A DNA stretch of 64,000 nucleotides from Nymphaea colorata (GCF_008831285.2 NC_045141.1:9591606-9655605), one strand, 5' to 3'. Counted from the stretch's first letter, positions 28,930-41,028 are shown. The notes: a model not told the origin generated them from the sequence alone. Numbers and translations: made by a program.

Positions 28930-29610
28930 ATTCAGAGTTTCTTTAAGATATAATCAATATATTGTTCTTTGTTCAAACTCAGAATCCTTGAGTTTCTTTC
29001 TCGAGTGATCTTTATTCCTAATATATAGGATGCTTCACACATGTCCTTCATTTCAAAGTTTTCGCACATCAAGATCTTTGTTTTGAGTATCATTTTGTTA
29101 TAATTTCTATTCAGTAAAATGTCGTCGACATATAATGACAAGATGCAAAAGAGACTCCTACTTTTTCAAACATACATAGTGGTCTGGCAGATTTGTTACA
29201 TATTCAAGTTTACTAATTGGCTTATGAAAGACAAAATACCATTGTTTAGGTGACTGCTTCAAACCGTACAAAGATTTATTCAACTTGTACACTTTGTCTT
29301 TATTTTTTACGATGACACATCCTAGTGGTTGAGTCATATATAGTCTCTTATAACTCACCATTTTGAAATGCAGTCTTAAAATCCATTTAACAAATATCCA
29401 AGTCATATAAGTCTGGTACAACCAAAATTATTCTAACTGATGCAAATTTTTCAACAGATGAATAAGTTTCTAAATAATCAATTCTTTCCTTTTGGGAAAA
29501 ACTTTTCATCACTAGTCTTGCTTTAAATTTCTTGATTGATCCGTCAGCCTTATACTTTTTCTTTATCGTCTAGTTACATACAATGAGTTTTCTTTCTTTA
29601 GGAAGATCTA
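28930..29610 (-). pseudogene. Copia reverse transcriptase relic
   Basis: Blocks in order are FKARLVMKSFSQKERIDYLE, QPLGCVIVKNKDKVYKLNKS, LYGLKQSPKQWY and SLYVDDILLNRN, followed by FEMKDMCEASYILGIKI. The YVDD catalytic box is intact at about 29120-29131. Frameshifts separate the segments around 29160 and 29420. Confidence 0.8.
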
Positions 29611-30075
29611 CTCATTCCCAAACTTTATTCTTTTCTATGGATTCAATTTCCGCATCCATAGCATTTACCCAATCTGATAATTCATGCAAATTCATTGCTT
29701 CATCATATGTTAGATTATCCGACATTTCATTAATATATGTTAAATAGTATAGCTCCACTTTTAAATATACGTAGTAATAATTCAAATATGAAGTAGGAGC
29801 TCTGTCTTTTATGACCTATCAAAATTTGAGAAGATGAGGTACCCAAATTGGTTGGTTCATTATCAAACTGTTTCCCAGTTGGTTTATTCCCAGATTGTTC
29901 CTCAAATGGTTCATGCTCAGTTGGTTCATTACCAAACTATTCTATGATCGGTTCATCGCGACACTCTGTTCCTCTAAATAAATCAGATCATGTAGTAGAT
30001 TGGTTTGATCTGCCACTGGATCATTGTCCTTATTATTGAGTTCTTCTAGAACTTTACATCCCTACTTTCGATAAG

Positions 30076-30765
30076 TCACATAGTCGAGTGATATAATCTG
30101 TAGCCTTTGGATCCTTTCGAATATCCAATAAACAAACATCTTACATATTTATTATCTAGTTTATCTATTTTTGAATATAGAATTTTCACATGACCTACAG
30201 ATCTGCATCTCTTGAGATGTCTCATATCTGGTTTCACATCAATCCATCTCTCATAAAGAGTGGTTGCGATTGCTTTGCAAGATACTCGGTTTGTCGTATA
30301 CATAGCTATTAATACAGCTTCACCCAAGAATATTTTGGGTAATTGTGTACCTGCCAACATAGATCTTACCATGTTCAAGAGAGCTCTGTTACACCTTTCA
30401 ATGACACTATTTTATTGTAGAGTTCGAGGTATTGTTCTTTGTCTAGAAATTCCAAGGTCTTTACAGTATTCGAGGAATTCATTTGATGTATACTCACTAC
30501 TTTGATCAGCCCTTATAACCTTGATAAATTTGTCAAGTTATCTATCGACTTCATTTTTGTATTCCGTGATTTTTTCAAGTGCTTGATATTTATGTTTGAT
30601 CAAGTAAAGATAACCAAATCTTGAAAAGTCCTCAATGAATGTTATAAAATATAACATGCCACTATGTGTTTGGACCCTGAAAGGTCCACAACAAATATCT
30701 GTATGGATAATCTCCAATAGATAAGTGGCCCAAATTAATTCTGATGGAAAACTTTTCCTTGACAT
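30076..30765 (-). pseudogene. Copia integrase relic
   Basis: The upstream half has LLEIIHTDICCGPFRVQTHS and FITFIEDFSRFGYLYLIKHK, containing the first catalytic aspartate region (HTDICGP) and the DFSR block. The downstream half has LPKIFLGEAVLIAMYTTNRV and CLFIGYSKGSKGYRL, the conserved C-terminal part of copia integrases. The middle, with the second D and the E, is broken by frameshifts near 30400-30540. Confidence 0.8.
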
Positions 30766-31299
30766 CTTTCCCTATAAACAAGACTCGCACTTCACAAAAT
30801 CATTTATATTGATTTCGGGTGTTATACTTTATTGTGGTAGAGTCTTCATTTTATTAATGCTTAAATGGTTAAATCTTTCATGTCATAAGTTTGCACACAC
30901 ACTCAATGAACAGTTAATATAAGCAGAACCTAAAGCTTTATGCATTTCGTTAAGCTTAAACATGCCATGTTCTTATAAATGTTTCCTTTTGAACATAATC
31001 CTCTCATGTTTTTCAACTGTGACTTTCCCTGGAACAAAACAAACTTCAAAGTCTTTCCCAATCAGAGTAGGAAGAGATACTAGGTTCCTCTTCATAGTGC
31101 CCCCAACATTGAGTCAATATGATCCAACTCCCATGACATCACAATACAAATTGTTTGGGCCTTACTAACACATGACTATTGGTAGGTTTATCCTGGACTA
31201 TCATTAGTTTTCCATTCTTTCTTTTGGCCAGGTGTTCTTCCTAAATAGCTAACTGAATGGAGAGATTCTCTAGAGTTAGAGTATCAAACTAAAGAGTTA

Positions 31300-31816
31300 A
31301 GACAGTGACTACCATATTCCAGGAAGGAGGTAGGCTGTTCAAGTTCGTACAAATCTGCATGTTATCTGAAATCACATTCCTACTATAACTAGGCCTTTAT
31401 CCATGACCAACATCTTATTAACATGATCAACCACTCTATAACTCCTTCATTTTATATGAGTTATACTACTGTAAGAGTAGTTAAACATGCATCATAGTAT
31501 TACTGTTATACTTTGAGTAGATAACATCAAACATCTCCTTGGCTATTGAATAGTCCTCAAATACCTTGATCAAGTCATCTTCCATGAAGGCTAACATGAT
31601 GATTTTAGCCATCAAGTCATCAGTGTCAAAGGCATCATATGCTTTCTTTTTCCCATCAATGGACTTAACTCATAAGGTGGGAAAACTTTTGTTGATGACA
31701 TGAATTAGTCTCTCAAGTGTCAAGGCCAACATAATCCTACGTTTCCATGCATGAAAGTTGGTTCCATTGAGTTTTTCAATCTTGGCCAGTTCTGAGGCAC
31801 CCACTCTAGAGGTCAT
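31300..31816 (-). pseudogene. Copia gag relic
   Basis: The start codon at 31816-31814 opens MTSRVGASELAKIEKLNGTN followed by FHAWKRRIMLALTLERLI. LNGTNFHAWK is the hallmark start of many copia gag proteins (UBN2-like domain). A stop follows after about 50 codons, and the frame then continues as KSIDGKKKAYDAFDTDDLMA and on to FEDYSIAKEMFDVIYS. Confidence 0.75.
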
Positions 31817-32089
31817 TTCTAAGTTTGAATTTAATGGCAAGTAAAGAACAACAAAGAGGAAGTCAATCCACCGTTAGAGTATATGGAACAAAAGAAAACA
31901 TATCACGTCAAGATTTCTCTAACAATGTTCTAAAATATCACTTAGAAGCAAGGAGACCTCAATTTAAAATTTTATAATGAGATTTTCCTCCTTTATTTTC
32001 AAAATTTATTTTCGAAACCCTTTTTTAGCAATTTTAAGAAGTATGAGGGTAACTCTATGTAATTTTGGATAAAATCCTGGTTTTAAAAT

Positions 32090-32325
32090 GAATTTAACTT
32101 TCGCAAAAAGTTTTTAGCAAAAATGTTGCAGCATTAATTTTTTGTTAAATGCAACACCATTTTTGAAAATATTAAGAAAGCATGGACTAAATCTATAATT
32201 TTTAGCTTTCGCAGGCCTTTCTCTAAAAAGTTTTAGCAAAAACATTGCAGTATTAATTTTTGTTAAATAGGAAAATATTGATAAATTGGTGGACTAAATT
32301 TGTAAATTTTAATATTTGACTATAA
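32090..32325. repeat. Imperfect direct repeat of about 110 bp in the copia leader
   Basis: Two AT-rich units, each containing CTTTCGCA, AGTTTTTAGCAAAAA-like sequence and GGACTAAAT, occur in tandem. They lie between the gag start and the MITE at 32409. Confidence 0.6.
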
Positions 32326-32400
32326 ATTTGCTATGACCCGATTTTTTCTCATTTTTCGTTTGATCTTCTCTTTCTTCTCGCAAAAACCCTCTCTACTAGG

Positions 32401-32574
32401 GTTTCATCCAGGGGCCCCTGGCCAATGAAAAAAAAATTACATTGAAAAAAATATAATTTTTTAATTGCACCATGTATTTTTTGGATTTGAATTCAATTTG
32501 GCTCTACCCAGATCCAGAGGTTGAACTGTCGGCCCGCCCCTAAAGAAAATTCTCGCTCCGGCCCTGGTTTCGTC
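32401..32574 (-). mobile_element. 158-bp hAT-like MITE (32409-32566) in inverted orientation
   Basis: The body starts CAGGGGCCCCTGGCCAATG and ends CTCGCTCCGGCCCTG. It is flanked by GTTTCATC (32401-32408) and GTTTCGTC (32567-32574), an 8-bp duplication with one mismatch. The sequence is the reverse complement of the element at 33826-34021 over most of its length, including AAATCCAAAAAATACATGG. The host phrase CCCTCTCTACTAGGGTTT is interrupted beside it. Confidence 0.75.
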
Positions 32575-33370
32575 CACTGTCTTCTTCCTTCACTTGAACT
32601 GCCTCTACTACTAGTAGGAGGAAGACGACCAACAAACGCCTCTCTGTTACCACCGTGAGGAAAACGATCGATGTGTGCCTCTTTACTACAGATGACCGGT
32701 GAGCATTTTGCAACTCACAAACCCTCTCTACTAGGGTTTGGGTCAACCTGCGACCTTCTCATCATCTTTACCGACAGTGATAGAGCGGGCTTGCGTGGGT
32801 TTCAGAGTCGGCCAAAAAAAAAGCAAAGATGAGTTCTCCGACTGCGATGGAAGGTTCGGCAAAACCAGTCAGTGTGCAGTCGCTCAAAGAGTAGGCAATT
32901 GTTTCAAAGGAACGACAACAAACACTCCGGTCAGTCCAGGGAAAAATTGGCAGAGGTGATCTTCTACTCTCATTCTTGTGCGTGCTTCTGGCCAAACCCT
33001 TGATGAGGGTTCTGATTTTCCTTTTTTTGTTGTCTAGCAGAGTAATCTCTACTATGTGTCGCTTGCAGTGCTGTCTATCACCGGAAGCACTTAGTCGACG
33101 GTAGTGCTGGTTGTCTCCAGAGAGAGGAGGGTTTCTAGTCTATGACATCGTAGACCAAAAACCCTCGAGAGGAGCAGAAAGGCCTCTAATTTTACTAAGA
33201 CTACTCATACATGTAATATTTTGAGCATACTACAAGTTATATAATCCAGCATGCTTCAGGCATCCACGATAGCTTTCTATTGATGTGTTGTTTTATAAAA
33301 TTCTAGCATGCCAATAAGTTTCATTGTTTGAAAGTTACTTACTTGTTTCAGACGATAGAGATCTCCTAGA
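32575..33370. other. Leader or inserted sequence of the copia element
   Basis: The segment holds no domain I can name. The phrase ACCCTCTCTACTAGGGTTT occurs at both about 32388 and 32722, so part of it is repeated. Short overlapping frames at 32540-32995 are not supported as genes. Confidence 0.35.
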
Positions 33371-33382
33371 CTTTGATACCAC
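33371..33382 (-). other. Copia primer-binding site
   Basis: The minus strand reads GTGGTATCAAAG, close to the initiator-Met tRNA primer site TGGTATCAGAGC, directly inside the LTR. Confidence 0.6.
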
Positions 33383-33673
33383 AGTTGGAGATGACGCAGC
33401 GGAATGACGGCCTTGAGTAGTTCTGCATTTTCAGAGCAAGCTCACCAACGGAGTCTCCAGGATGAGCGCACAGACGGTAGAAGCACCGAAGGAGGCAGGT
33501 AGCGGCTACTCAAAATAGTAAGAAAAAGAAGAGATGAGGGAGAAGAAGACAAAGTAGAAATTTACCTGTTTCCTTCTATGAGGCTCGACAAGTTTAATCT
33601 CTTCAGATTAAACCCTAGATTGAGAAGTGCTGGGCTCATATGCCAGCCTCATAGGTTTTCTGATTTCCCAACA
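33383..33673 (-). mobile_element. Copia 5' LTR, about 291 bp
   Basis: On the minus strand it starts TGTTGGGAAATC and ends CTCCAACT just before the primer site; TGTTGG...CCAAC(A) is the usual inverted terminal pattern. It lacks a second copy for confirmation. Confidence 0.5.
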
Positions 33674-33818
33674 CACTGTTATAATCAAAGAGAGATAATC
33701 GGAGAACAAAGGGGTGATGTTTATCTCAAATGAAATTCGTTTATTTGAAAAGAATTTTTCAAGTTTAACCTCGTAACTATGAGTGGGCCCCTTTACAGTT
33801 ACAAGAGGTAAGGATAGG

Positions 33819-34028
33819 GCTCATGCAAAGGGGCGGAGCCAGAATTTTCTTTAGGGAAGGGCCAATAGTCCAACCTCTGAATCCTGGTAGGGCCAACTGA
33901 ATTCAAATCCAAAAAATACATGGCGCAATTAAAAAATTTTATTTTTTTCAATGTAATTTTTTTTTTCATTGGCCGGGGTGGGGCCATGGCCTAGGCGGCC
34001 CCCCCCTCCCTCCGCCCCGCCGCTCATG
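33819..34028 (+). mobile_element. 196-bp hAT-like MITE (33826-34021) flanked by GCTCATG
   Basis: The body starts CAAAGGGGCGGAGCCAG and ends CCCTCCGCCCCGCC. GCTCATG precedes (33819-33825) and follows (34022-34028) it, fitting an 8-bp duplication with one mismatched base. It is the inverted relative of the copy at 32409-32566, 1.3 kb away. Confidence 0.75.
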
Positions 34029-35028
34029 GCCACTATCCATCACAAAAGACATGAACCTAAAGCTTGTCATCTTCTCTTTGGTGCATGCAATCTTCAGTGA
34101 GGTGTTGTCCTGAGGGTCCTTCACTTAGATCCAGAAGTTCTATTCCCCTCTTCAAAGGCCATATGAAATTTCATAGCCGCAAAGTCCGGTCATGATCTAC
34201 ATCACGTACCTGTGATCTACATGGTTTCTCGCATATGACTAGCATTTCAACAGTCAGAACTAATGCATCTAGAGGTCAGGATTTCTTTTTCTTTTTTCCA
34301 ATTAAGAAGAAAATATTGATGCTCTATTAAAAAAAATCAGATCACCCTCTTAATTGAAAAATTTAAACCAAGGTTTAATTTCTATCAAATCGTCATGCTA
34401 AATCCATCTGGGAGGTGTAATTTGTTAAAAAATGATTTAGAAGATTGATGTTCATAGGAAGCTTATGGCGATAGTGATGAGATATCCAGTTCCATTGAAC
34501 TTAGGGTTTCAAGAATATAGCTGCTTTTAGTTAAATATAAAAAATTTTTGGTGGGGTTCACTCATTTTGTTATTCTCATTGAAATTTGGATGTTAATACT
34601 TTGTCCATACAAAATTACTGTCAATACTTTTTATGGCTGTTTAACAATGAACGAAACTTTTGCCCTAAAAGGACAGAGAAGAACGATGCTAATTAATTTT
34701 GCTTCCAGAATGTTGCTAGGATTTTCGTCTGTGAAGATAAATATAATGAAGGGAAATTTTCAAAGCACACCTAAACTATTAGCAATAATAAAAAACACAC
34801 TCAGCATTCTGAAATTGTTAAAACTGCATCTAGTGTCGTTTGCCACTAACCAATTCTATCATTTTGTTAGACGAACCTGAGTTATCAAAAACTTTAGGTG
34901 AGTCAAACAATGAGGACTCCTAAAATAAGCTGACATTGGGTTTCATATTAATTTGTAGTGATAATTAGGGTTAAGGATGTTCCTAACAAGAGACTAAGAT
35001 CCAAGACTTTACATAAAACAGTATTTAC
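34029..35028. other. Intergenic, nothing recognised
   Basis: A 110-codon frame at 34548-34880 has no family resemblance. No gene is called. Confidence 0.35.
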
Positions 35029-35048
35029 TCTCTCTCTCTCTCTCTCTC
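35029..35048. repeat. (CT)n microsatellite
   Basis: A short CT tract of about 20 bp. Confidence 0.8.
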
Positions 35049-35243
35049 CTTCCTACCACCCACGCCTTGGACAACATGACGACATATCTTAGAAATATAT
35101 GATTACACTTAGGACCCATGAAATCTTGTATCATTGGTTCTGCACCATATGATTAGTTGAACCTGCCAACCAACCTGCCACAGCAGCAGGCCCAACTAGC
35201 AAGGGAGAAACCAGGCATCTTCTACTCGAGTTCCATGGTTGAG

Positions 35244-35244
35244 T

Positions 35245-35294
<50 letters not shown>
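35244..35294. repeat. Compound (GT)n(GA)n microsatellite
   Basis: About 19 bp of GT run directly into about 32 bp of GA. Confidence 0.9.
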
Positions 35295-35298
<4 letters not shown>

Positions 35299-35508
35299 AT
35301 TCTAACACTGTTATTCAAATGCATGTACATGCCACTATTTACAGAAAGCCTTTTCAATTTTGTACATCAACCATAGTGATATATATTACTTTGCATCTAG
35401 GGTCCAAAGGATAAAAACATGCATGTTATTTTCATCCATAGGGTATAAGGCTACTTCCGGACCTAGATGGACTCGTAATACATCTATCTCTAGGACACAA
35501 CAACAAAT

Positions 35509-35665
35509 AATAATTTTAGGAACAACCAAAAATCATTCCTAAAAGGATGGGGAGCCGTTCCTAAAAGTAATTAGGAACGGTTGGGTGATTATTCGATAGA
35601 TATTCCTAAAAGTGGTATTCCTAATTACTTTTAGGAACAGTTTTTCATAGGTTTTTCTAAAAGCT
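35509..35665. repeat. Inverted-repeat cluster of TTCCTAAAAG / CTTTTAGGAA words
   Basis: GTTCCTAAAAGTAATTAGGAAC is self-complementary at its ends, and the words TTAGGAAC and TTCCTAAAAG recur in both orientations at least seven times in about 150 bp. Dense inverted subterminal repeats of this kind are seen near the ends of CACTA and some Mutator elements, but no terminus was found. Confidence 0.45.
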
Positions 35666-35725
35666 TAAATGCTATATTTTATTGACATGTAATACAACCA
35701 CTTTTTGGAATGGCAACCTCGAACA

Positions 35726-35855
<130 letters not shown>

Positions 35856-36159
35856 AGCCTTTATATACACTGAAAGAAAGAATTTATTTTTCATGTAAAC
35901 TGTTTGATGCATGTAATATAAAACTGATAGATTACTAACATTATTTAGTCCATCAAGTGTCTTGACGAAGCCTATCACTGTGGCAATCCAATAAATTTTA
36001 GAGGCTTCACAAAGACTGTTGGGAGTTTCTGTAACCTAGATGAGAAAAAGCATGTATGCCATGAGAGAGTTGGGACAATACCACCAAAGGACAATGTATT
36101 AAAAGGAGTGTTAATGTGAGAAAAACAAAGAAAGAGATAGAAAACTGAAAGGAACTCAC

Positions 36160-36266
36160 CAGATGTCTAACCCAATGTAAGTGAATAATTTCCATGCCTT
36201 CCAATTTCCTTTCATATTTCTGCTCACCATAAAAGCAAATGTTTGGAACTTCAAAATCACATCAAC
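36160..36266 (-). other. Possible isolated exon (107 bp)
   Basis: On the minus strand TTTCCTGCAG/GTTGATG resembles a 3' splice site and GACATCTG/GTGAGT a 5' splice site. One frame is open throughout. A second frame, after an early TGA, reads ICFYGEQKYERKLEGMEIIH followed by LHWVRHL, which faintly resembles the end of a BRCT domain. No neighbouring exon could be confirmed, so this may be a relic or coincidence. Confidence 0.2.
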
Positions 36267-38429
36267 CTGCAGGAAATAGAGAGGAACAAAAAGAATGCTA
36301 ATATTGCATGCATCCTAGTATGCTACACTCTTTAACATGTGTAAGCTAATACCAGGAGAGGACATAAAACTAAAAAGGGCAGGTAACTTGCAATAATCAT
36401 ATACTGATATGCATGATAAGCAAGTATCTTCCCATTTAGAAAAAAAAATTAGTAAATGTGCAAATTGAAGGAAAAAATAATGATGATTAAAATAACATGA
36501 GCATCATCCAGACAATGTCTATCTAGATTCATAAATGAATAGTAGATGTCACCAATTTGTATTGGCTGTAACGTTGATTTAGATTCACTTTGCAATATAG
36601 AGAAAGGACGCTAATAATGCAGCTGTGAAAAACTAACATCTGTAGAAATGATGGAATAGTTAAAGCCAAATTACTAAACTTACCTAGAACCATGAACAAG
36701 CTCCAGCAATACACAAATAGTTTTACCAAGTATTACCTACTAGGTGGCACCGAAATGCATAAACACAAAAATCCTTGAAATTGGCAACTTGGAAGAAAAA
36801 ATGGCATCTTAGCAACCCAACAACACAAATAGCTTTATGCAATTAATGGACAGGCAGGAAACAACATGAATTCTCTCCACATTTAACACATTGAAATGAC
36901 TTATCAACAAGCTCCAAAATATACATGTGCTCTCATAATGCCACCACCCAACTTTTTTCTTTGCTCTTAGAAGCCCTTGTGGCTTCCCTATGGCTTGAAA
37001 GAAACACAAATTTCAAAGACACAATTGACCACAGAGTACTCAACATCAAATGAAAGACACCCCAACACGAAGAACAAATACATGGGTAGAAAACAAAAGA
37101 AAGCTTTAATTGCAACTTAGCAAATTAACAAAGAATTGATCAGAACCTGAATTGCATCAAAGCTAGATCAATATTGAACACTTTGTGATGCCATACATGC
37201 AATAAAGGCTGCATACCAATTCCCAAATGACTGTCTTAAGACCTGGGCAGAGGAAACTACATGCTCAATGCAGGCGCCGACCTTGTTTAACTTGAAGTTG
37301 GGCATGCATCCTCTCCATATTTCTTCTTTAGTAGAGTGAGACATCTAGGATTTTTGTTAAGATTCCAAAATAGATTACAGTGTTAAGACCCACTTGATTT
37401 GTGTAGGTATTACCAACCCACTACAAGGAATCAAAGAAATACCATTTCCTTGATTCTAGTTCATGTGCAAAAAGGAGGAGGCTATACCTCCTCCTACTGC
37501 TCTGCTCATAAAGAATGAGTTTCCCTTGGGCTTTCTTACACAGTAAACAATATGCATCCAATAGCACCAATCTTTGTTAAGGTTCAATGATTTTTGTCAT
37601 TCCGAATTGTAAAAGATGCCAAAACTAGAACCATCTCTATCAAAGAAATGCAAGTCCCATCCTACTTTGTCCTTCCCCTTTATCTTTTGAGAATTGGTCC
37701 CTAGCCCATCCTCCTTAATTAGTTGGAGCTAAAAATGTGTAAGGAGGACATACCTGCAAAAGTGAGAGGGAGTTAAACAAGCACAAGTAGACTTCACAAA
37801 AACATCAACAAATTAAATTAATGGAAAAAAAAACCTAAGGAACACACACACATGCTCTCTCTCTCTCTCCCCCCTTCTCCCTTTAAGCAGATTTCATCTT
37901 TCTGCCCGCTATTTTGATATGGACTTCTGAGCATGGTATATTAAGGAATAGCTCATCTTTCTTTTAGAAACTATGCTAATGGTCCTTCTCTTTGTCTCAT
38001 CTCAAGGACTAAGAGTGAGCATTGGGTTGGGTGCCCAGTGGGTAGTGAGGTGCCCAGCTCGACATGGACCAGACCTAGGCAGCGCAATGGGCTGACAAAT
38101 GTTAGGCCTATACCAGATTGACAAGATAACAAGCCAGCCCCAGGCAGTGCAACGGCGAGGGGGTGCCATTGAGGCTTGATAAGGAGCCAAAACTAGGGTC
38201 ACCTCTTCTTTGTTTTTGTTTTTCTTTTTTTTGGTCATAAGTGTAGCTGCATAAGAGTAGCCTACAGCTTCAACCCGAGGTTTCTCTCTCTTTCTCTCTA
38301 TCTATAGTATATAGTCTCCAGTGATGGGCATCCCTCAATCTCCCCTTTTGATTCCCTCTGATGCTATTGAATGTCTATTGGCAAGAGGGTCTTTGGATCC
38401 CTCCGATGATTCCACTAATTGGTAAAGTC

Positions 38430-38463
<34 letters not shown>

Positions 38464-38736
38464 TTCACTACCGATTAGGGACCCGATGTCATAGACCCCA
38501 GGTTTTCGGAGAAGCCAAATCTAAATGATTTTCCATTTACCTATAGGGACCAAAGGAAAGTGGTGATGATAGTAGTAAGTCTGCCTTTGCTATTGAATCT
38601 CCACAATTGAAGTCTCATAATAGTTGGTAGCTACTCTCCCGTTACTACTTTCACATGTCTGGTCATGCCATTTTTGAAGCATTTTATTAATCTCTAAATG
38701 CTTCAATTGCTTACTGAAAGCAATAGATATAGTGGT
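36267..38736. other. Intergenic with short microsatellites
   Basis: CT/CA tracts lie near 37857-37870 and 38431-38462. A short frame on the minus strand (about 37342-37166) contains GCMPNFKLNKVGACIEHVVS, but I cannot place it. No gene is called. Confidence 0.35.
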
Positions 38737-38741
38737 AAGTT
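38737..38741. other. Target-site duplication, left copy (AAGTT)
   Basis: AAGTT abuts the first base of the 5' LTR and is repeated at 54693-54697 after the 3' LTR. Confidence 0.9.
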
Positions 38742-39560
38742 TGTAATCACCCCAAATTTTTCCAAAATTTTTGAAGATCCAAATTAGATCCAAAACCCAG
38801 GTTCAGATCCAAATTGAGCATTTCAAACCCAAAATTCGAAATTAAGTTCGAAACGACAAAATTTGAGCGTCGCGCGTGCAAAGACCTTCCCTTTGTTTTA
38901 AAAACTCATTTCTCACGCCAAAATGAGTTTTAAACCCAAGTCGCATGCTCGAACGAGTCGACAACCGATTAAACCAAAATCGGATTTGGAGCGAGTTCGG
39001 AGTCGCTCAAAATGGAGTCGACCACCCATTTTTTTTAACAAAAACTTTTCTTTTACATATCTTAAATAAAAATGAACATTTAAACAATATATTTATTTCA
39101 TATTTACTTCATATTTATTTTATTAGATTTTATTAAATTTTATTTGATTTAAAAAAATATAATTTTGTGACCTGCGCGTGCGACAATACTGCTCGATGGA
39201 ACGATTGCCCGCAGCATCGCGTGACTGCTCGTGTCACGGTCGCGTGGCGTCGTGCGCGACCGCGCTTTCCACGGTCGCGCGACAGCGCCCACATGCAACT
39301 GGCGCTGTTGCCTGTCCTTTTCCCCCTCCTTTTTGACAAAAAAACTGCCCTTTAGAGGGCGGTTTTGGTCTCTTTGGGTGGGCAACAGCCCTGCCCATAT
39401 CCCAAAATGGTGTTTGCAGGGCTAATGGCCAATCCCATTTATTTCAGGCCTATTTCTTTTACAAAAAAATTGAAAATAAGTGAAAATTTGTTGAAATTCG
39501 GATGAAAATGTTATAGAATTTCAAAAAATTTGAATTTTGGGTTTTGACACCAAAATCCTC

Positions 39561-39568
39561 TATAAATA
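39561..39568 (+). promoter_or_regulatory. TATA box of the 5' LTR
   Basis: TATAAATA sits in ATCCTCTATAAATACCCCC, with transcription expected about 30 bp downstream near 39590. The same box is kept in the 3' LTR at 51359-51366. About 200 bp downstream TTTCAAGGTAAGT, conserved in both LTRs, could be a splice donor for a leader intron. Confidence 0.6.
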
Positions 39569-39851
39569 CCCCCGTTTTACTTTTCTTGGGTAAGAGCTAG
39601 TCCTTGGAGAATCTCTAGTGTATTCTCACTTGAAGACTTCGAGTTTCTCCCTTACCCCTTTCTCTCCCTCTTCCTCTTTCCAGTTCTCTTCTTCCTCTCC
39701 AACTTGGAGCAAGCTACAACTCTATTGGAGGCATCCTCTTCATAATCTTGGAGGTTATTTCAAGGTAAGTTCAAGATCATTTCAAGCAAGTTTTTTTTTT
39801 CATTTTCTCTAAGCTATTTCTCATTTAGAGGTATGTCATCTTCATCCCTCT

Positions 39852-40335
39852 CATTTCTCTCATATTTTCTTTTCTTCTCATCTTCATCTTCCTATGGCCA
39901 AAGGAGATAGTACTCAATCTCTTTGTTTTAGAGGCAAGAGGCTATGCTCAAGTGCACCAGAAGCATTTTAAGATGAGATGATATTTTATTTCATGATTAA
40001 ATCATGTTTTCTTTTTTATTGAATATAGCATTGTTTTTCTTTCTTCATTTTCTTCTCATTTTCATCTCTTCATGGACAAAGGTGATAGTACTCAAATCTC
40101 TTTTTTTTAGAGACAAGAGGTTATGCTCAAGTGCACTGGAAGCACGGAAAGATGAGATGATCTTTTATTTCATGATTAAATCATGTTTTTTTTATTGAAA
40201 ATAGCATTGTTTTTGTTTCTTCATTTTCTTTTCATTTTCATCTCCCCATGGTCAAAGGAGATAGCACTCAATCTCTTTTTTTAGAGACAAGAGGTTATGC
40301 TCAAGTGCACTGGGAGTATGAGAAGATGAGATGGT
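39852..40335 (+). repeat. LTR tandem array, three copies of about 175 bp
   Basis: Each unit contains CATGG/CAAAGGAGATAG-type sequence, ACTCAATCTCTTTTTTTAGA, GACAAGAGG, GAAAGATGAGATGAT, CATGATTAAATCATG and CATTGTTTTT. The GGAGATAG marker falls at about 39903, 40081 and 40257, giving periods of 178 and 176. The 3' LTR holds six. Confidence 0.88.
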
Positions 40336-41024
40336 ATATCATTTCGTAGTTACATCATGCCCTCCCTCCTAGTTGAACCTTTCTCTTTCCATCATCCTCT
40401 CTCTTTCTCTCTCTCTCCCCCTTTCTCTCTTTCCTTCTTTGAATATTGTCTATATATTATCAACGCATAGTTGCTTGGTTTTCCATTTATATGTGAATGT
40501 ATGGTGGGAATGAGGGTGTGGTTTGGGGTTCTTTATCTTTATCTTCACATGAATTTTTGAGGTTGGGACTTGTCCAACCCGGAAAAAACCCTCATAAAAT
40601 ATGTATATTTTAATATGCATTTGCATGTCATTTTGTTTGATAGTTTCCTTTTAATCATTCGATTAGGAACCCTAATGAGCACCTTATCGTATGGTTTGGT
40701 TCTCTTCCATACCCAATGGTGGAAGACAACATATTCCCTTATAACGAACAAAATGACTATGTTCTATGTTCAAATATAAATCACATGTTACAAAAGATTT
40801 TTGGAAGCAAATACTCTCTCTAATGTAGCTTTAGAGACTTAGCTTAGGCTCTTACATGAGTCCAAGCTCACCTCCAGCCTACATCAAACTTGAAGTTGGT
40901 TGTTTTTTTATTTCTAATCTCATGAAGACACGTATGCATATACATGTTATATACGTATATGTGCACATGATGATTTCCTTTATGTTTACATATTTTATTT
41001 TACAAATTTTCGTATCAATATGAA

Positions 41025-41028
<4 letters not shown>

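Larger units (their letters stand above)
28432..33673 (-). mobile_element. Decayed Ty1/copia element, minus strand, 3' LTR missing
   Basis: Reading the minus strand from high to low coordinates gives LTR (33383-33673), primer-binding site, an enlarged leader, gag (from 31816), integrase, RT and RNase H, the Ty1/copia order. Every domain carries stops or frameshifts. No 3' LTR was found beyond RNase H, so the element is truncated or rearranged there. The distance from primer site to gag is unusually long (about 1.55 kb) and includes a MITE at 32409-32566 and an internal repeat. Confidence 0.8.

Noticed and set aside
37440-37500. Hairpin AGGAGGAGGCTATACCTCCTCC as a regulatory RNA
   Set aside because: The stem is short and low in complexity, with no conserved context or precursor-like flanks.
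40545-40779. Pair of roughly 68-codon frames conserved at 52845-53073
   Set aside because: The conservation only reflects duplication of the two LTRs, and the frames are antisense to each other.
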